A stretch of 64,000 nt of DNA from an uncultured Lachnospiraceae bacterium (GCA_937920345.1 CALGVA010000062.1:19754-83753), one strand, 5' to 3'. Shown: positions 37,462-46,782, counted from the stretch's first letter. Program-made: numbers and translations. Notes: generated by a model from the letters alone, not told the origin.

Positions 37462-37492
37462 GCTGCCGATAATACCCCTCTTTCGCCGCTAA

Positions 37493-37981
37493 TTAATGTT
37501 TACATAAAATTATTCTAAGGGTTTTTATGAAAACCGTCAACCGTTTTTTAATAAATTCTTTTACTTTTTTCAATTTCCTCTTCACGAATCGAACAAACCT
37601 TCGAACCGCGGAAAATAGGCATTTTATGGGTTTTAGCACAACTTGTATGACACGAGTTATGAACCACATTATCTTGTGTATTAGTGTTGACATAATGTAT
37701 ACAAAACGATCTTTTACCGTTACCTTATAGAAAAGCATTCCGAGCGCTGCCCCCATCACGGCAAACCATCTCAGAACCCCGTCGTTTTCCCTGTAAAGCA
37801 TATAGAATACACCGATCCCGCACGCGAACCAGTATAATATATCTTCAATGGATATTAATATTCTCCCATGCCTGAAAAGCTTCCTGAAGATCAGAACCCA
37901 GTCATAGGCAAATGTAATAATCAGACCCATAAGAACGGAATGTAGAAAAAAAGTAATTTCCTGCACAATGCCCTGACTCAT
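37493..37981 (-). CDS. yabQ: Spore cortex biosynthesis protein YabQ
   Basis: About 162 residues with three to four membrane helices in the first 90 residues (VQEITFFLHSVLMGLIITF..., DILYWFACGIGVFYMLY) and a very basic C-terminal tail (KRKLKKVKEFIKKR). YabQ is needed for spore cortex formation in B. subtilis. ATG 37981 is preferred; the frame also allows TTG 37999. It lies just after yabP and before divIC, the standard order. Confidence 0.88.
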   Translation of the reverse strand: MSQGIVQEITFFLHSVLMGLIITFAYDWVLIFRKLFRHGRILISIEDILYWFACGIGVFYMLYRENDGVLRWFAVMGAALGMLFYKVTVKDRFVYIMSTLIHKIMWFITRVIQVVLKPIKCLFSAVRRFVRFVKRKLKKVKEFIKKRLTVFIKTLRIILCKH

Positions 37982-38002
37982 ACCCTGCGATTCCCCCAAG
38001 AA

Positions 38003-38293
38003 CTACTTAAATAGTCTGGCGATAAACGACTCACCTTTCGCGCCGTACCCGGCGTTCTCCGAATAGGTAAAGCTGTCGATCCGGCCGTCTACATCCACCT
38101 CTCCTTTGTCCAGTGACAGTCTGCTTACATGCAGCTGTGTACCTTTAATCATCAACATGCCCTGTTCCGTTTCCAACAGGATCTCATTAACGTCAAAAGA
38201 CAGCACATCGTTGACACCGCTTATGGTACATGTCCTTCTGTCAGTGAGCATAAGCTTATGGGGTCTTTTATTCACATGATTCAGATCTTCCAT
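38003..38293 (-). CDS. yabP: Sporulation protein YabP
   Basis: 96 residues, the standard length. The family pattern is complete: NHVNKRPHKLMLTDRRTCTI, GVNDVLSFDVNEILLETEQG and LSLDKGEVDVDGRIDSFTYS. YabP acts with YabQ in spore envelope assembly. GGGAGG precedes the ATG at a good distance. Confidence 0.95.
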   Translation of the reverse strand: MEDLNHVNKRPHKLMLTDRRTCTISGVNDVLSFDVNEILLETEQGMLMIKGTQLHVSRLSLDKGEVDVDGRIDSFTYSENAGYGAKGESFIARLFK

Positions 38294-38458
38294 ACATTAT
38301 CCTCCCGAAACTGCCGGACACGGCGTGCCGCACAGTTATGCTACTTGTTAAATGTATGTCTGACCCGGGCAGAATATGCCTGATTTCCTGTTACTGTTCA
38401 CATCAAATTATTATAGATGCATACAGGATCTGGCATAAATATGAATGGTAACGATTTC

Positions 38459-38701
38459 TTATGTCAGATAGCGAAACAGTTCTTTTGCTTCCTCCTTGCG
38501 CACAGTCTCCTGTACATCCAGAACCTCCACTTTAACTTCCTTATTCCCGAAGCCGATCGTAATCGTATCTCCTGCCTTGACATTCGTCGAAGCCTTCGCC
38601 GGCTTGTCATTGACAAGTACCCTGCCCGCGTCACATGCCTCGTTCGCCACTGTACGGCGTTTAATCAGGCGGGAAACCTTTAAATACTTATCCAGTCTCA
38701 T
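38459..38701 (-). CDS. rqcP: S4-domain RNA-binding protein (RqcP/HslR family)
   Basis: 80 residues made almost entirely of one S4 domain: MRLDKYLKVSRLIKRRTVA, then AGRVLVNDKPAKAS and VKAGDTITIGFG. The Bacillus orthologue YabO/RqcP works with RqcH on stalled 50S subunits in ribosome quality control. ATG 38701 is chosen for its GGAGC site; the open frame upstream (30 codons) runs into the hup terminator. Confidence 0.93.
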   Translation of the reverse strand: MRLDKYLKVSRLIKRRTVANEACDAGRVLVNDKPAKASTNVKAGDTITIGFGNKEVKVEVLDVQETVRKEEAKELFRYLT

Positions 38702-38744
38702 AATGCTGCTCCTCTCTATACCTTTCTGTACAAGCCTGTACAGG

Positions 38745-38776
38745 AAAAGCCCATATGCATATGCATACGGGCTTTT
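38745..38776 (-). terminator. Terminator of hup
   Basis: A long perfect-ended hairpin, AAAAGCCC...GGGCTTTT with a CATATGCATATG-type centre, follows hup by 20 bases. It separates hup from the S4-protein gene. Confidence 0.85.
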
Positions 38777-38796
38777 ATCGTTTCTCGTCAATAATC

Positions 38797-39072
38797 TTAT
38801 GCGTTAAGCATGTCCTTCAATGCCTTGCCGGCTTTGAACTTAGGTGCCTTGGAAGCTGCAATCTTCATAACCGCGCCGCTCTGAGGATTTCTGCCCTCTC
38901 TTGCCGCTCTCTTGGAAACCTCAAAAGTACCGAAGCCAACTAACTGTACTTTACCATCTTTCTTCAGTTCGTCTGCAACAACATCTGTAAATGCCTTTAA
39001 AGCCTTCTCTGCATCTTTCTTGGATAATCCTGCCTGATCAGCCATAGCTGCAACTAATTCTGTCTTGTTCAT
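38797..39072 (-). CDS. hup: DNA-binding protein HU
   Basis: Nucleoid protein, 91 residues. MNKTELVAAMADQAGLSKKDAE, GFGTFEVSKRAAREGRNPQ and the final PKFKAGKALKDMLN are diagnostic. A strong AGGAGG and an excellent promoter (39144-39172) fit high expression. Own terminator downstream. Confidence 0.98.
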   Translation of the reverse strand: MNKTELVAAMADQAGLSKKDAEKALKAFTDVVADELKKDGKVQLVGFGTFEVSKRAAREGRNPQSGAVMKIAASKAPKFKAGKALKDMLNA

Positions 39073-39143
39073 CTTAAACTCCTCCTCTTAAATGAGTTTT
39101 CATATTGTTACCGGATGTTTCTCTTTTGAAACGCCTACGTACA

Positions 39144-39172
39144 TTTATACACGGTTTTCCTATCATTGTCAA
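39144..39172 (-). promoter_or_regulatory. Strong sigma-A promoter of hup
   Basis: Minus strand: TTGACA (39172-39167), 17 bases, TATAAA (39149-39144), about 75 bases before the start codon. Consensus -35 and ideal spacing. Confidence 0.85.
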
Positions 39173-39265
39173 GCATAAAAAAGGCATTTTTACGGCATTT
39201 TCCGGTATTTTTATAAATCCGCAGATTCGAAAATGTATTATGTAAATTCTTTCTGTCGTTTTTTG

Positions 39266-39997
39266 TTATTTGCTCTCAGAATCGCCAGCTTCTGCTTTTT
39301 CATACCGGTCAATTAAGTCTTCGATACGATCGGTAAGAACCTGTTCCTGTGATATCTTCGTGATCCTTGCGATATCGGACAGATTAAGGAGCATATCCGC
39401 CATAATCTGTTCCAATTCTTTGCTACAGGTCTCAGGCCTGCATGCACGGAGCGCCTCCGCCGAACGGATCAGCCCGTCCACATTCTGCTCGTATGTACTG
39501 CCGCCCTCATAATACTTATCAATTCTCTTCAACACCTTAGACGCTCTCGTGAGAGCGGGTAATTCCCGCGGAATCTCGCGCAGCGGGGATTCGATCCAGT
39601 CTTTATCCTTCTTTTCTTCCTTCTTGATCTCCTCCCAGTTCGTAAGTACCTGTTCCGGTGTATCGGCATTGCCCGTTCCGAATACATGCGGATGTCTGCG
39701 CACCATCTTACAGCTGATCTCATCCACCACATCCGCCATCGTGAAGAGTCCTTCCTCCGATGCGATCTGTGCATGCATGACGACCTGCAGCAATACGTCG
39801 CCAAGCTCCTCGCGCATATTTTCGGGATTACCTGTCTGATCATAGATACGAATGGACGCCAGCAGTTCCGCCGCTTCTTCCATCATACACGGCTTCAGAC
39901 TCTCATGCGTCTGTACCTTGTCCCACGGGCAGCCGTTCTCTCCCCGCAGCAACCTGATAATTTCCAGCAGATCTTCATATGTATATTTTCTATTCAT
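39266..39997 (-). CDS. mazG: Nucleoside triphosphate pyrophosphohydrolase MazG
   Basis: About 243 residues. Hydrolyses NTPs to NMPs, thought to clean the pool of aberrant nucleotides. MazG core: LRGENGCPWDKVQTHESLKP, then EEAAELLASI and REELGDVLLQVVMHAQIA, which supply the E-x-x-E-x12-28-E-x-x-D metal site. ATG 39997 (MNRKYTYEDL) fits family N termini; ATG 40009 is an alternative. The frame stays open further upstream, but only antisense to the tandem repeats of the PEGA gene tail region, so it is not coding. It ends the conserved cluster. Confidence 0.95.
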   Translation of the reverse strand: MNRKYTYEDLLEIIRLLRGENGCPWDKVQTHESLKPCMMEEAAELLASIRIYDQTGNPENMREELGDVLLQVVMHAQIASEEGLFTMADVVDEISCKMVRRHPHVFGTGNADTPEQVLTNWEEIKKEEKKDKDWIESPLREIPRELPALTRASKVLKRIDKYYEGGSTYEQNVDGLIRSAEALRACRPETCSKELEQIMADMLLNLSDIARITKISQEQVLTDRIEDLIDRYEKAEAGDSESK

Positions 39998-40022
39998 TCC
40001 GACCCTCATTTTTGTCCGGCAT

Positions 40023-41645
40023 TCATAAGCCGTCTGACGCTTCCGGTTCTTCGGATATACCTGGCATTCCCACGCCGCCTGACGTATCCGGTTCTTCCGG
40101 CGTTCCCGCGCCGCCCGATGTATCCGGTTCTTCCGGTGTTCCCGCGCCGCCTGATGCACCCGGCTCTTCGTCCGGCTCATCCGTATCCTCCCCATCGTCA
40201 GGATCGAAGGGGTGAATAGTGTTGCCGGTCACGGTTTCAACGTCCGGCTCCTTCTCCACTCTCGTAGAGTCGTCAGAAGATGACTTATTGCCGCTGACGG
40301 AACTGTCCTCTTTCTCCAGATCCGTAAAGGAGTAAGTAATGTCTTCTCCGTCATTATACAGATATATGGTATAACTCTTGGTCTTGTATCCGCTCTTGCG
40401 AAGCGTCACGGTATGACTTCCCACTATCTTCTTGAAGCTGACCGGCGAAATACCCACGTACTTGCTGTCCACATATACTTCAACGCCCTTCGGTGAATCA
40501 ATGTATACCTTATTTCCACTGGACGTATTCAGCGTATTGTCACTGACTGACGAATCATCTTTCTCCTCGGGTTTCTTATCCTGCGTACTGTTCCCGCTGA
40601 TTGGGGAATCGTCATTCTTCTTCTTTTCCTCTAATGTAAAAGAAATCTTGGCGTACTCCGAACCCACCTGTATATATTTCATCAGGGAGTCATAACCCTC
40701 CGCCTCTAACTGGATCTGATGAATCCCATAGGGAAGCTCTATTGCATTGCTGATATCCACTGTGCGGTTATCGATCTTCACCCTGGCGGTATCCGGTGTG
40801 ACAGACAGCAGTATCCGTCCTGTCTTATCCTGCGGCACCTCCAGATCTCCCACATCCAGTACTACTTCCTTATCCCGCTCTACAATAATATCTTTCGTAC
40901 AGCTTGCGCCGTTATTGGACAGAAACACCTGATAGCTTCCTTCCGGCACCACTAAGAGCATATCTTCCGAGATCTCTTTGATCACCGTATTGCCCACTTC
41001 GATCCATCCGCCGATCAGCGCCTGATCATTCTTCAGCCGCAGATAACCATGTCCCTTTTCCACACTGATGCTGTATATCTCATGGTCGATTCCGCGGATC
41101 GAAAGCTTATCCTGTGCCACAATATCCATGACTTCCGTGCGTCTGCCCTCCGAAATCACCACCACATCTTCCGGCAGAGAGTACGTAGTTGATCCGATAC
41201 TCGCCGTCTTATTCATACCGCCGAGATCATAATTCTCTACATTATCATAGACCCACGCCTTAGGAGATAACTGAATACCGGCAATCTGCCTTTTTCCTTT
41301 CAGGAAATTGACATCCACCACATCCCCCGCCCTGATCTGGGAGATTGTCATGGGACCGTTATATTTATCTGTCACATAGGTCGTTCCGTCATAATACAGT
41401 GTATACTGTCTGCCGGCATCCATATTCATAAGCGTGACACTGTTGTTCTGCTGGTCAACAGACATAACCACCGCTGTGTCCGCCGAGTCATAACTGCCCA
41501 CCGTGCTGACCGTAAAACCGGTATCCACCACATTCCCCGCCTTGTCTTTGGCCATGCCGATATTACTTGCCTGTGAGGTACAGCCGGTAATCAGCAGTGC
41601 TAACATAATCATGACTGTTGCTGCCTGTGAAATTCTTCCGTGCAT
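40023..41645 (-). CDS. PEGA-domain lipoprotein
   Basis: 540 residues, exported lipoprotein (hydrophobic start, lipobox ITGC near residue 22). Two or three PEGA-like beta domains follow a N-terminal region of unknown fold: one near 255-335 (GRILLSVTPDTARVKIDNR...) and one near 375-445 (VYIDSPKGVEVYVDSKYVG...GSHTVTLRKSGYKTKSY). PEGA domains are surface beta-sandwiches often found near S-layer or cell-wall proteins. The C-terminal 60 residues are low complexity with a 12-residue GGAGTPEEPDTS repeat. It is followed by mazG 25 bases later. Function unknown. Confidence 0.85.
   Translation of the reverse strand: MHGRISQAATVMIMLALLITGCTSQASNIGMAKDKAGNVVDTGFTVSTVGSYDSADTAVVMSVDQQNNSVTLMNMDAGRQYTLYYDGTTYVTDKYNGPMTISQIRAGDVVDVNFLKGKRQIAGIQLSPKAWVYDNVENYDLGGMNKTASIGSTTYSLPEDVVVISEGRRTEVMDIVAQDKLSIRGIDHEIYSISVEKGHGYLRLKNDQALIGGWIEVGNTVIKEISEDMLLVVPEGSYQVFLSNNGASCTKDIIVERDKEVVLDVGDLEVPQDKTGRILLSVTPDTARVKIDNRTVDISNAIELPYGIHQIQLEAEGYDSLMKYIQVGSEYAKISFTLEEKKKNDDSPISGNSTQDKKPEEKDDSSVSDNTLNTSSGNKVYIDSPKGVEVYVDSKYVGISPVSFKKIVGSHTVTLRKSGYKTKSYTIYLYNDGEDITYSFTDLEKEDSSVSGNKSSSDDSTRVEKEPDVETVTGNTIHPFDPDDGEDTDEPDEEPGASGGAGTPEEPDTSGGAGTPEEPDTSGGVGMPGISEEPEASDGL
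40074..40169. repeat. 36-bp tandem repeat in the PEGA gene tail
   Basis: Two nearly identical 36-bp units (40074-40109 and 40110-40145) and a partial third unit encode the 12-residue GGAGTPEEPDTS repeat. Such units may vary in number by slippage without breaking the frame. Confidence 0.8.
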
Positions 41646-41704
41646 CCTACAACCTTATCCTTTCTATTCCGCTGCCGTCCTGCCATACCGCTGCAGCGCT
41701 TTAC

Positions 41705-42682
41705 TCATAACTTAAATATACTCTCTAAGAAAAGCTGTTTTTCCCTTTCCTGCGCAAAGAGTTTCTCTATCTTCTCCATATTTCTCATAGGAATCCATGC
41801 TTTACCCGTATTATAATAGAAGTTCACAATCTTCCAGAACTTCTCCGGGTACGCCATCCGGTAATACAACTGCTTATATTCCCGCTTCGTCAGATTCCTT
41901 TCTCTATTATAACTCTCTAACAGCATATCACCAAGTGTCTGCGACCAGTTATTTTTTTCCAGAATCTTACGCAGAAACAGATTCAGATCACGCACCGGAT
42001 AATCCCGCACACACTTCTCGAAATTGATCAGCACACTGCCTTCCTGCGTCTGCATGATATTATGATACTGATAATCTCCGTGACACACAACAGGAAATTC
42101 ATAAGAATCTTCCTCATAGGCATAATAACGCAATTCATCAGTAATTTGCAAGGCATTATTCATGAAATAATCGTAATGCTTCATCAAATAAATTTCAAAA
42201 TCTGTTTTTTGACTCTTTTCGCGCAGAAATTTCCTGACTTTCCTGAGTTCCCGGTTATGCTTCTCATATTCCTTTTCAATCTGGAATACGGGCTGTTCCT
42301 GCAGCGCATCGTATGATGAAAGATCCGTAACATTATGCAGCTTCGCCAGCGTCGAAACAGCCTGCCTGCACTCCTGCGTGTCCCGATGATTGCACTCGCG
42401 TCCCTCATAGTAGGTCTTCACAATGTACGGCACCCTGTCCTGATCGTAGACGATCATCTCGTCCTCTCTCGTGCGCAGGATCGATTCTGCCTGTACAACA
42501 CCGCTCTCATGAATATGTTTTAACAGGAAATCCTGGAATATCACTTTGTCAGCAGGCCCGCAATATTCTTTCAGGATAAGCAACCCGCGATTCGAATCGC
42601 ACAGAATCGCGCCCCGGCCTTTCCAGGTGCGATTCACCTCTATTTCATAATGATCTAATAAACTGACCGCTCTGTCATTCAC
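41705..42682 (-). CDS. CotS-family spore coat kinase-like protein
   Basis: 325 residues of the CotS/aminoglycoside phosphotransferase-like fold. Visible: LLILKEYCGPADK near the N-terminal lobe, the catalytic-loop motif VVCHGDYQYHNIM (about 197-209) and LINFEKCVRDYPVRDL, where most kinases of this fold have Asp in place of Asn for magnesium binding. Spore coat kinases of this group modify coat proteins or sugars. With the spo and yab genes nearby it supports a spore-forming ancestry. The D-to-N change may weaken or alter activity. Confidence 0.85.
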   Translation of the reverse strand: MNDRAVSLLDHYEIEVNRTWKGRGAILCDSNRGLLILKEYCGPADKVIFQDFLLKHIHESGVVQAESILRTREDEMIVYDQDRVPYIVKTYYEGRECNHRDTQECRQAVSTLAKLHNVTDLSSYDALQEQPVFQIEKEYEKHNRELRKVRKFLREKSQKTDFEIYLMKHYDYFMNNALQITDELRYYAYEEDSYEFPVVCHGDYQYHNIMQTQEGSVLINFEKCVRDYPVRDLNLFLRKILEKNNWSQTLGDMLLESYNRERNLTKREYKQLYYRMAYPEKFWKIVNFYYNTGKAWIPMRNMEKIEKLFAQEREKQLFLESIFKL

Positions 42683-42787
42683 ACGAATACCCCCCGCTTT
42701 GTCGTCTATCCTATCTTATGAGAAGTGGCGGGAAAGTATGAAAAGAAAACTTAAATCAAAGTTCTGCGTACCAGCCGCATTAAAAAT

Positions 42788-44116
42788 TTATATTTTTTCT
42801 TTACTGATTCGCAGCAGCTCCTCCCGTGTATTACGCTCCGGTTCTTCCAGTACAATATCCAGCAGGTCATTTAAGACCACTCCGATCTGCCGTCCTGCCG
42901 GGATACCGAGCGCAATCAGATCACTGCCTGTAACTGCCAGATCTTTGAGGCTCAGGCACTCTTTTCTCTGACAGATCCCTTCATAGATCTCCTTCTTGTG
43001 TGTAAGTCTCTGCAGTTTCTCTTCCCGCTGATAATCACTCTGCGCACGGATATCCGCATACTGTACCGCAAACAGCATAACAAAAATATCTTCACCCATC
43101 CGGTTCAGCGCCCGTCTGACCCCGCCCGGCGTGAGTCCGACCTCCTGGTCATGATAAAGGACAAGTTTCGACACCTTATGGATCGTATCATTGTCAAACT
43201 TTAAACGCCGCAGAATCTGTTTCGTCATTTCACTGCCCATTTCGGCATGTCCTTTATTATGAGTGACTCCTGCATCGTCTATCGAAAGTGTCTGCGGTTT
43301 ACAGATGTCATGAAAAAGCATGGCAAGCCGCAGAACCTTGTTTGGCGCCGTCTCCTGCATGGCATGCAAAATATGTTCACCGACAGCATAACAGTGATGC
43401 GGATTATTCTGCCGTGTCTCCATACAGAGATCAAATTCCGGCAGAATCTGCTTTGTGATTCCTGTCTCATACGCAGTACGCAGGTAATCCGGATGGGGCG
43501 ATGTCACCAGCTTAACCAGTTCCGCCTGTATCCGTTCCGCACTGATTGCCTTTAGGTTCGGCGCAAGTTTTCGAATCGCGCGTTTTGTCTCCTCCTCGAT
43601 CCCGTATCCCAACTGGGCCGAGAAGCGGACTGCCCGCAGCATACGCAGCGCATCCTCCGTAAAACGTTCCTCCGCATTTCCTACGCATCGGATTATCCCC
43701 TGCTCTATATCCCGTATTCCCCCGAAAACATCCACCAGTCCGGCCCTTTCATTATACGCCATGGCATTGACGGTAAAATCCCGCCTCTTTAAATCTTCTT
43801 CCAGGCTGGCTGTAAAAGTGACTTCCTTCGGGTGTCTGCTATCCTCATAAACGCCGTCTATCCGGTATGTCGTCACCTCAAAGCCTTCCTGATCCAGCAT
43901 GACGGTGACCGTACCGTGTTTGATACCGGTATCGATCGTTCTGTAAAAAAGCCTTTTCGTTTCCTCCGGCTTTGCCGAAGTAGTAATGTCCCAGTCGTTC
44001 GGCTCTCTGCCGAGTACAGAGTCACGGACACAGCCGCCGACGGCGTACGCCTCATAACCCGCCGCCTCCAGTATCTCTATTATTTTATGTACTTTATCAG
44101 GTAACTGTATATGCAT
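42788..44116 (-). CDS. cca: CCA tRNA nucleotidyltransferase
   Basis: Adds or repairs the 3' CCA of tRNAs. About 442 residues: class II nucleotidyltransferase head (YAVGGCVRDSVLGREPNDWDIT with the G-G and D-x-D metal motifs), the RRDFTVNAMAYN segment, ERIQAELVKL, and an HD domain (HHCYAVGEHILHAM..., LFHDICKP), so it may also have phosphohydrolase activity. ATG 44116 has AAGG 6 bases upstream; ATG 44122 directly abuts that site and GTG 44143 falls in the terminator. Both tRNA ends in this window lack encoded CCA or are truncated, consistent with a need for this enzyme. Confidence 0.96.
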   Translation of the reverse strand: MHIQLPDKVHKIIEILEAAGYEAYAVGGCVRDSVLGREPNDWDITTSAKPEETKRLFYRTIDTGIKHGTVTVMLDQEGFEVTTYRIDGVYEDSRHPKEVTFTASLEEDLKRRDFTVNAMAYNERAGLVDVFGGIRDIEQGIIRCVGNAEERFTEDALRMLRAVRFSAQLGYGIEEETKRAIRKLAPNLKAISAERIQAELVKLVTSPHPDYLRTAYETGITKQILPEFDLCMETRQNNPHHCYAVGEHILHAMQETAPNKVLRLAMLFHDICKPQTLSIDDAGVTHNKGHAEMGSEMTKQILRRLKFDNDTIHKVSKLVLYHDQEVGLTPGGVRRALNRMGEDIFVMLFAVQYADIRAQSDYQREEKLQRLTHKKEIYEGICQRKECLSLKDLAVTGSDLIALGIPAGRQIGVVLNDLLDIVLEEPERNTREELLRISKEKI

Positions 44117-44126
44117 ATTCATCCTT

Positions 44127-44176
44127 AAAAAAAGAAGCTGCACAAAAGTATCCCGCCTGAACCTTCCGTGCAGCTT
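44127..44176 (-). terminator. Terminator between the small ORF and cca
   Basis: Minus strand: AAGCTGCAC...GTGCAGCTT followed by TTTTTTT. It lies directly after the small protein gene and directly before the cca start, so cca either has an internal promoter or depends on read-through. Confidence 0.85.
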
Positions 44177-44182
44177 TATCCC

Positions 44183-44422
44183 TCAACCGATACTCGGTCC
44201 CTTAAAAATATCGTTCACGTCCTCGAGATGAACATCCGGTCTCTCCTCATCTTCCGCCAGAGTGTTCACCAGCTGCTCCAGTTCCGCTTTGGACATGTCA
44301 TCCCTGCTTCTGCCGATGAAAGCCTCTTTCTCGGCATCTGTCATATCCACAAACCGGTCCATCGCCGCCCGGTTCGTCGTGATTGCCATCCCCAGACTCA
44401 ACGGTATATTATTATAGTCCAT
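44183..44422 (-). CDS. Small conserved-looking protein, unknown function
   Basis: 79 residues from ATG 44422 (MDYNNIPLSLGMAITTNRAA), with GGAAGGA about 12 bases before. Acidic, soluble and helical: TDAEKEAFIGRSRDDMSKAELEQLV, ending in VNDIFKGPSIG. No known domain is recognised. The clean ribosome binding site, typical composition and an immediate terminator support it as a real gene. It stands between GH3 and cca on the same strand. Confidence 0.75.
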   Translation of the reverse strand: MDYNNIPLSLGMAITTNRAAMDRFVDMTDAEKEAFIGRSRDDMSKAELEQLVNTLAEDEERPDVHLEDVNDIFKGPSIG

Positions 44423-44547
44423 GGTCTTTCCCGTCCTTCCTGTACACACTGATGTTTCTGCTTCCCTTAAAGTATGCACAGGGTTCCGGGAAAATATACA
44501 TGCCCGCACCGCGTCTGTCTGCCTATATACTATGCCGCATGAAATTG

Positions 44548-46782
44548 TTATGTCAGAGCCGCGATTCCTTTTAACCGGATGTCCTCGCAGGAGGCGCCGA
44601 CCAGAATCTCATAGTCCCCGGCATCCGCAATAAATTCATGCAGATGTTCGTCGAAATATGCAAAATCCTCCTGTTTCAGCGTCAGATTCACCTTTCTGGA
44701 TTTACCCGGCGCCAGTTCCACCTTGGTATATGCCTTCAACTCTTTATCCGGTCTGTCCACCTTCGGCGCAATCGGCGCCACATAGACCTGCACGATTTCC
44801 GACCCGATCCTCTTGCCTGTATTCCTGACCGTAAAGGACAGCTTCACATCTTTGCCTTTTTCCGCCTTCAGCGTCAGTCCGCTGTAGGCAAACTCCGTAT
44901 AAGAAAGACCATGACCGAAGCAGAATGCCGGTGCGATGCGTTCTCTGTCAAAATAACGGTAGCCGCAGTACAAACCCTCTTCCAGTTTGATCCTGCCCCA
45001 TTTGCCAAACTGTCCGTTCTTCGCCGTGACGCAGTCTGCATATTTCTTCGGGAATGACTCTGCCAGCTTACCGGAAGGATTAACATCACCAAAAATGATC
45101 TTGGCAAAAGCGTTTCCTGTTTCCATTCCCGCATAATAGCTCCAGAGAATCGCCGATGCTTTGTTCCTCCAGGGCATTTCCACCGGAGAGCCTCCTATGA
45201 AGGTAACGATCATATCCTTGCGTACATCTAAAAGCGCCTCGATCAACGCATCCTGCTCATACGGCAGTGTCATATCGCTGCGGTCAAAGCCCTCGCTGTC
45301 GATATCATGGTTCAGACCGCCCACGAAAATAACCGCATCCGCATCCCTGGCGGCAGCAACCGCCTGCGCAAAGAGCACCTTATTTTTCTCATGAATCTCC
45401 GCCTTGTCTTTCTCGATTTGTGCCAGCCGCTCTTCCTCTCCCTTGCGGTGCATCTCATTCATATGTTCTTCATCCCGGATGGGTTTCCCGATATCCGTAT
45501 TCTTCAGATCATCCAGGCTGTCCGCCTGCCAGTTATGATCAAAGGTCTTCGGCTTTTCCGGCACATGATACCCTCTATAATATTCTACTTGTGTGTTGCC
45601 GCCCAGATAAGTCTTCAATCCCATCAGCGGGCAGATCTCATACAGCGCTTTAATCTCCGCACTTCCGCCGCCGTCAGAATGAATCTTCGCCGCATTCTGT
45701 CCGATCACCACCAGTTTCTTAATCTTGGATGCATGAAGCGGCAGTGTCTGCTTCTCATTTTTTAACAGAATCATGGACTCTTCCGCCGTGCGCAGAATCA
45801 TTTCCCTGTGCTCGGGTGTGTTGTAGACGCCCGCCTTACGACTTTCCTTCTCCTTACCGATCATCTTAAGCCTGAACATCATGCGCAGAATATTGCGTAC
45901 TTTGGCATTGACGGTTTCCTCAGAGATCTCACCCTTCATAATTGCCTCTTTCAGAGGGTTGGCCAGTTTGTATTCATCGAAATCGGCAAACACCGACATT
46001 TCCATATCCATGGAGCATTCCGCCGCTTCTTTGGTCTTATGTACAGCGCCCCAGTCGCTGATCACGGTTCCGTCAAATCCCCATTCACCGCGCAGCACCA
46101 GATCCAGCAGATTCTTATTTTCACAGCAGTGCACGCCGTTGATCATATTATAAGCGCCCATGACAGAATAGACCTTTCCCTCCTGTACTGCTGCCTTGAA
46201 TGCAGGCAGATAGATCTCATACAGTGTCCTGTCGTCGATCTCCTCGTCTACCATAAGGCGGTCCGTCTCCTGCACATTAGCTGCAAAATGCTTCACGCAG
46301 GCCGCAACGTCATTTTCCTGTACGCCCTTGATGAAAGGCACCGCAAGCGTAGCCGTCAGCTTCGGGTCCTCACTCATATACTCAAAATTTCTACCGCACA
46401 GCGGATCGCGTTTAATATTGATCCCCGGTGCCAGTATGACATCTTTACCGCGCCCTCTTGCTTCTGCACCGAGAACATGTCCCATTTCATATGCGCGATA
46501 GGTATTCCATGTGGAAGCAAGTGCGCTGTTACTGGGCAGATAGGATACCTGATCATCATGGTTTCCGGACGGAATCCATCTGTCTCTCATAAATTCCGCT
46601 CTGACGCCCATAGGACCGTCAGAAGAGACCACTCCGGGAATCCCTAATCTCTCTACCCCACCGGATTGGAAGAGTCCGGCGCCGTGAATCATGGAAATCT
46701 TTTCGTCGAGAGTAAGTTTTCCGATCAGCTTCTCAATTTCTTTCTCAATCTTTTTGATGTTTTTCTTCACATCCGTCTTCAT
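44548..46782 (-). CDS. GH3 family glycoside hydrolase (beta-glucosidase-like)
   Basis: 744 residues, cytoplasmic (no signal peptide). GH3 layout: N-terminal barrel with LTLDEKISMIHG, DGPMGVR, GRNFEYMSEDP, VKHFAANVQE and the nucleophile region TVISDWGAVH (Asp243); then the alpha/beta sandwich (SMILLKNEKQTLPL, GGLNHDIDSEGFDR) and a C-terminal fibronectin-like domain (LSFTVRNTGKRIGSEIVQVYV). The length and the fibronectin domain fit beta-glucosidase/beta-xylosidase-type GH3 enzymes; the exact sugar is not decided. Could help degrade beta-manno- or gluco-oligosaccharides released by the GH26 enzyme. Confidence 0.94.
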   Translation of the reverse strand: MKTDVKKNIKKIEKEIEKLIGKLTLDEKISMIHGAGLFQSGGVERLGIPGVVSSDGPMGVRAEFMRDRWIPSGNHDDQVSYLPSNSALASTWNTYRAYEMGHVLGAEARGRGKDVILAPGINIKRDPLCGRNFEYMSEDPKLTATLAVPFIKGVQENDVAACVKHFAANVQETDRLMVDEEIDDRTLYEIYLPAFKAAVQEGKVYSVMGAYNMINGVHCCENKNLLDLVLRGEWGFDGTVISDWGAVHKTKEAAECSMDMEMSVFADFDEYKLANPLKEAIMKGEISEETVNAKVRNILRMMFRLKMIGKEKESRKAGVYNTPEHREMILRTAEESMILLKNEKQTLPLHASKIKKLVVIGQNAAKIHSDGGGSAEIKALYEICPLMGLKTYLGGNTQVEYYRGYHVPEKPKTFDHNWQADSLDDLKNTDIGKPIRDEEHMNEMHRKGEEERLAQIEKDKAEIHEKNKVLFAQAVAAARDADAVIFVGGLNHDIDSEGFDRSDMTLPYEQDALIEALLDVRKDMIVTFIGGSPVEMPWRNKASAILWSYYAGMETGNAFAKIIFGDVNPSGKLAESFPKKYADCVTAKNGQFGKWGRIKLEEGLYCGYRYFDRERIAPAFCFGHGLSYTEFAYSGLTLKAEKGKDVKLSFTVRNTGKRIGSEIVQVYVAPIAPKVDRPDKELKAYTKVELAPGKSRKVNLTLKQEDFAYFDEHLHEFIADAGDYEILVGASCEDIRLKGIAALT

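Noticed and set aside
39998..40195. 66-codon N-terminal extension of mazG
   Set aside because: It is an alternative-frame reading of the same repeat DNA, basic and unlike MazG, and overlaps the end of the upstream gene.
39686..40219. Plus-strand frame of 177 codons opposite mazG and the PEGA tail
   Set aside because: Low-complexity repeat (P-R-R-P) produced by the complementary strand of the tandem repeats; antisense to two real genes.
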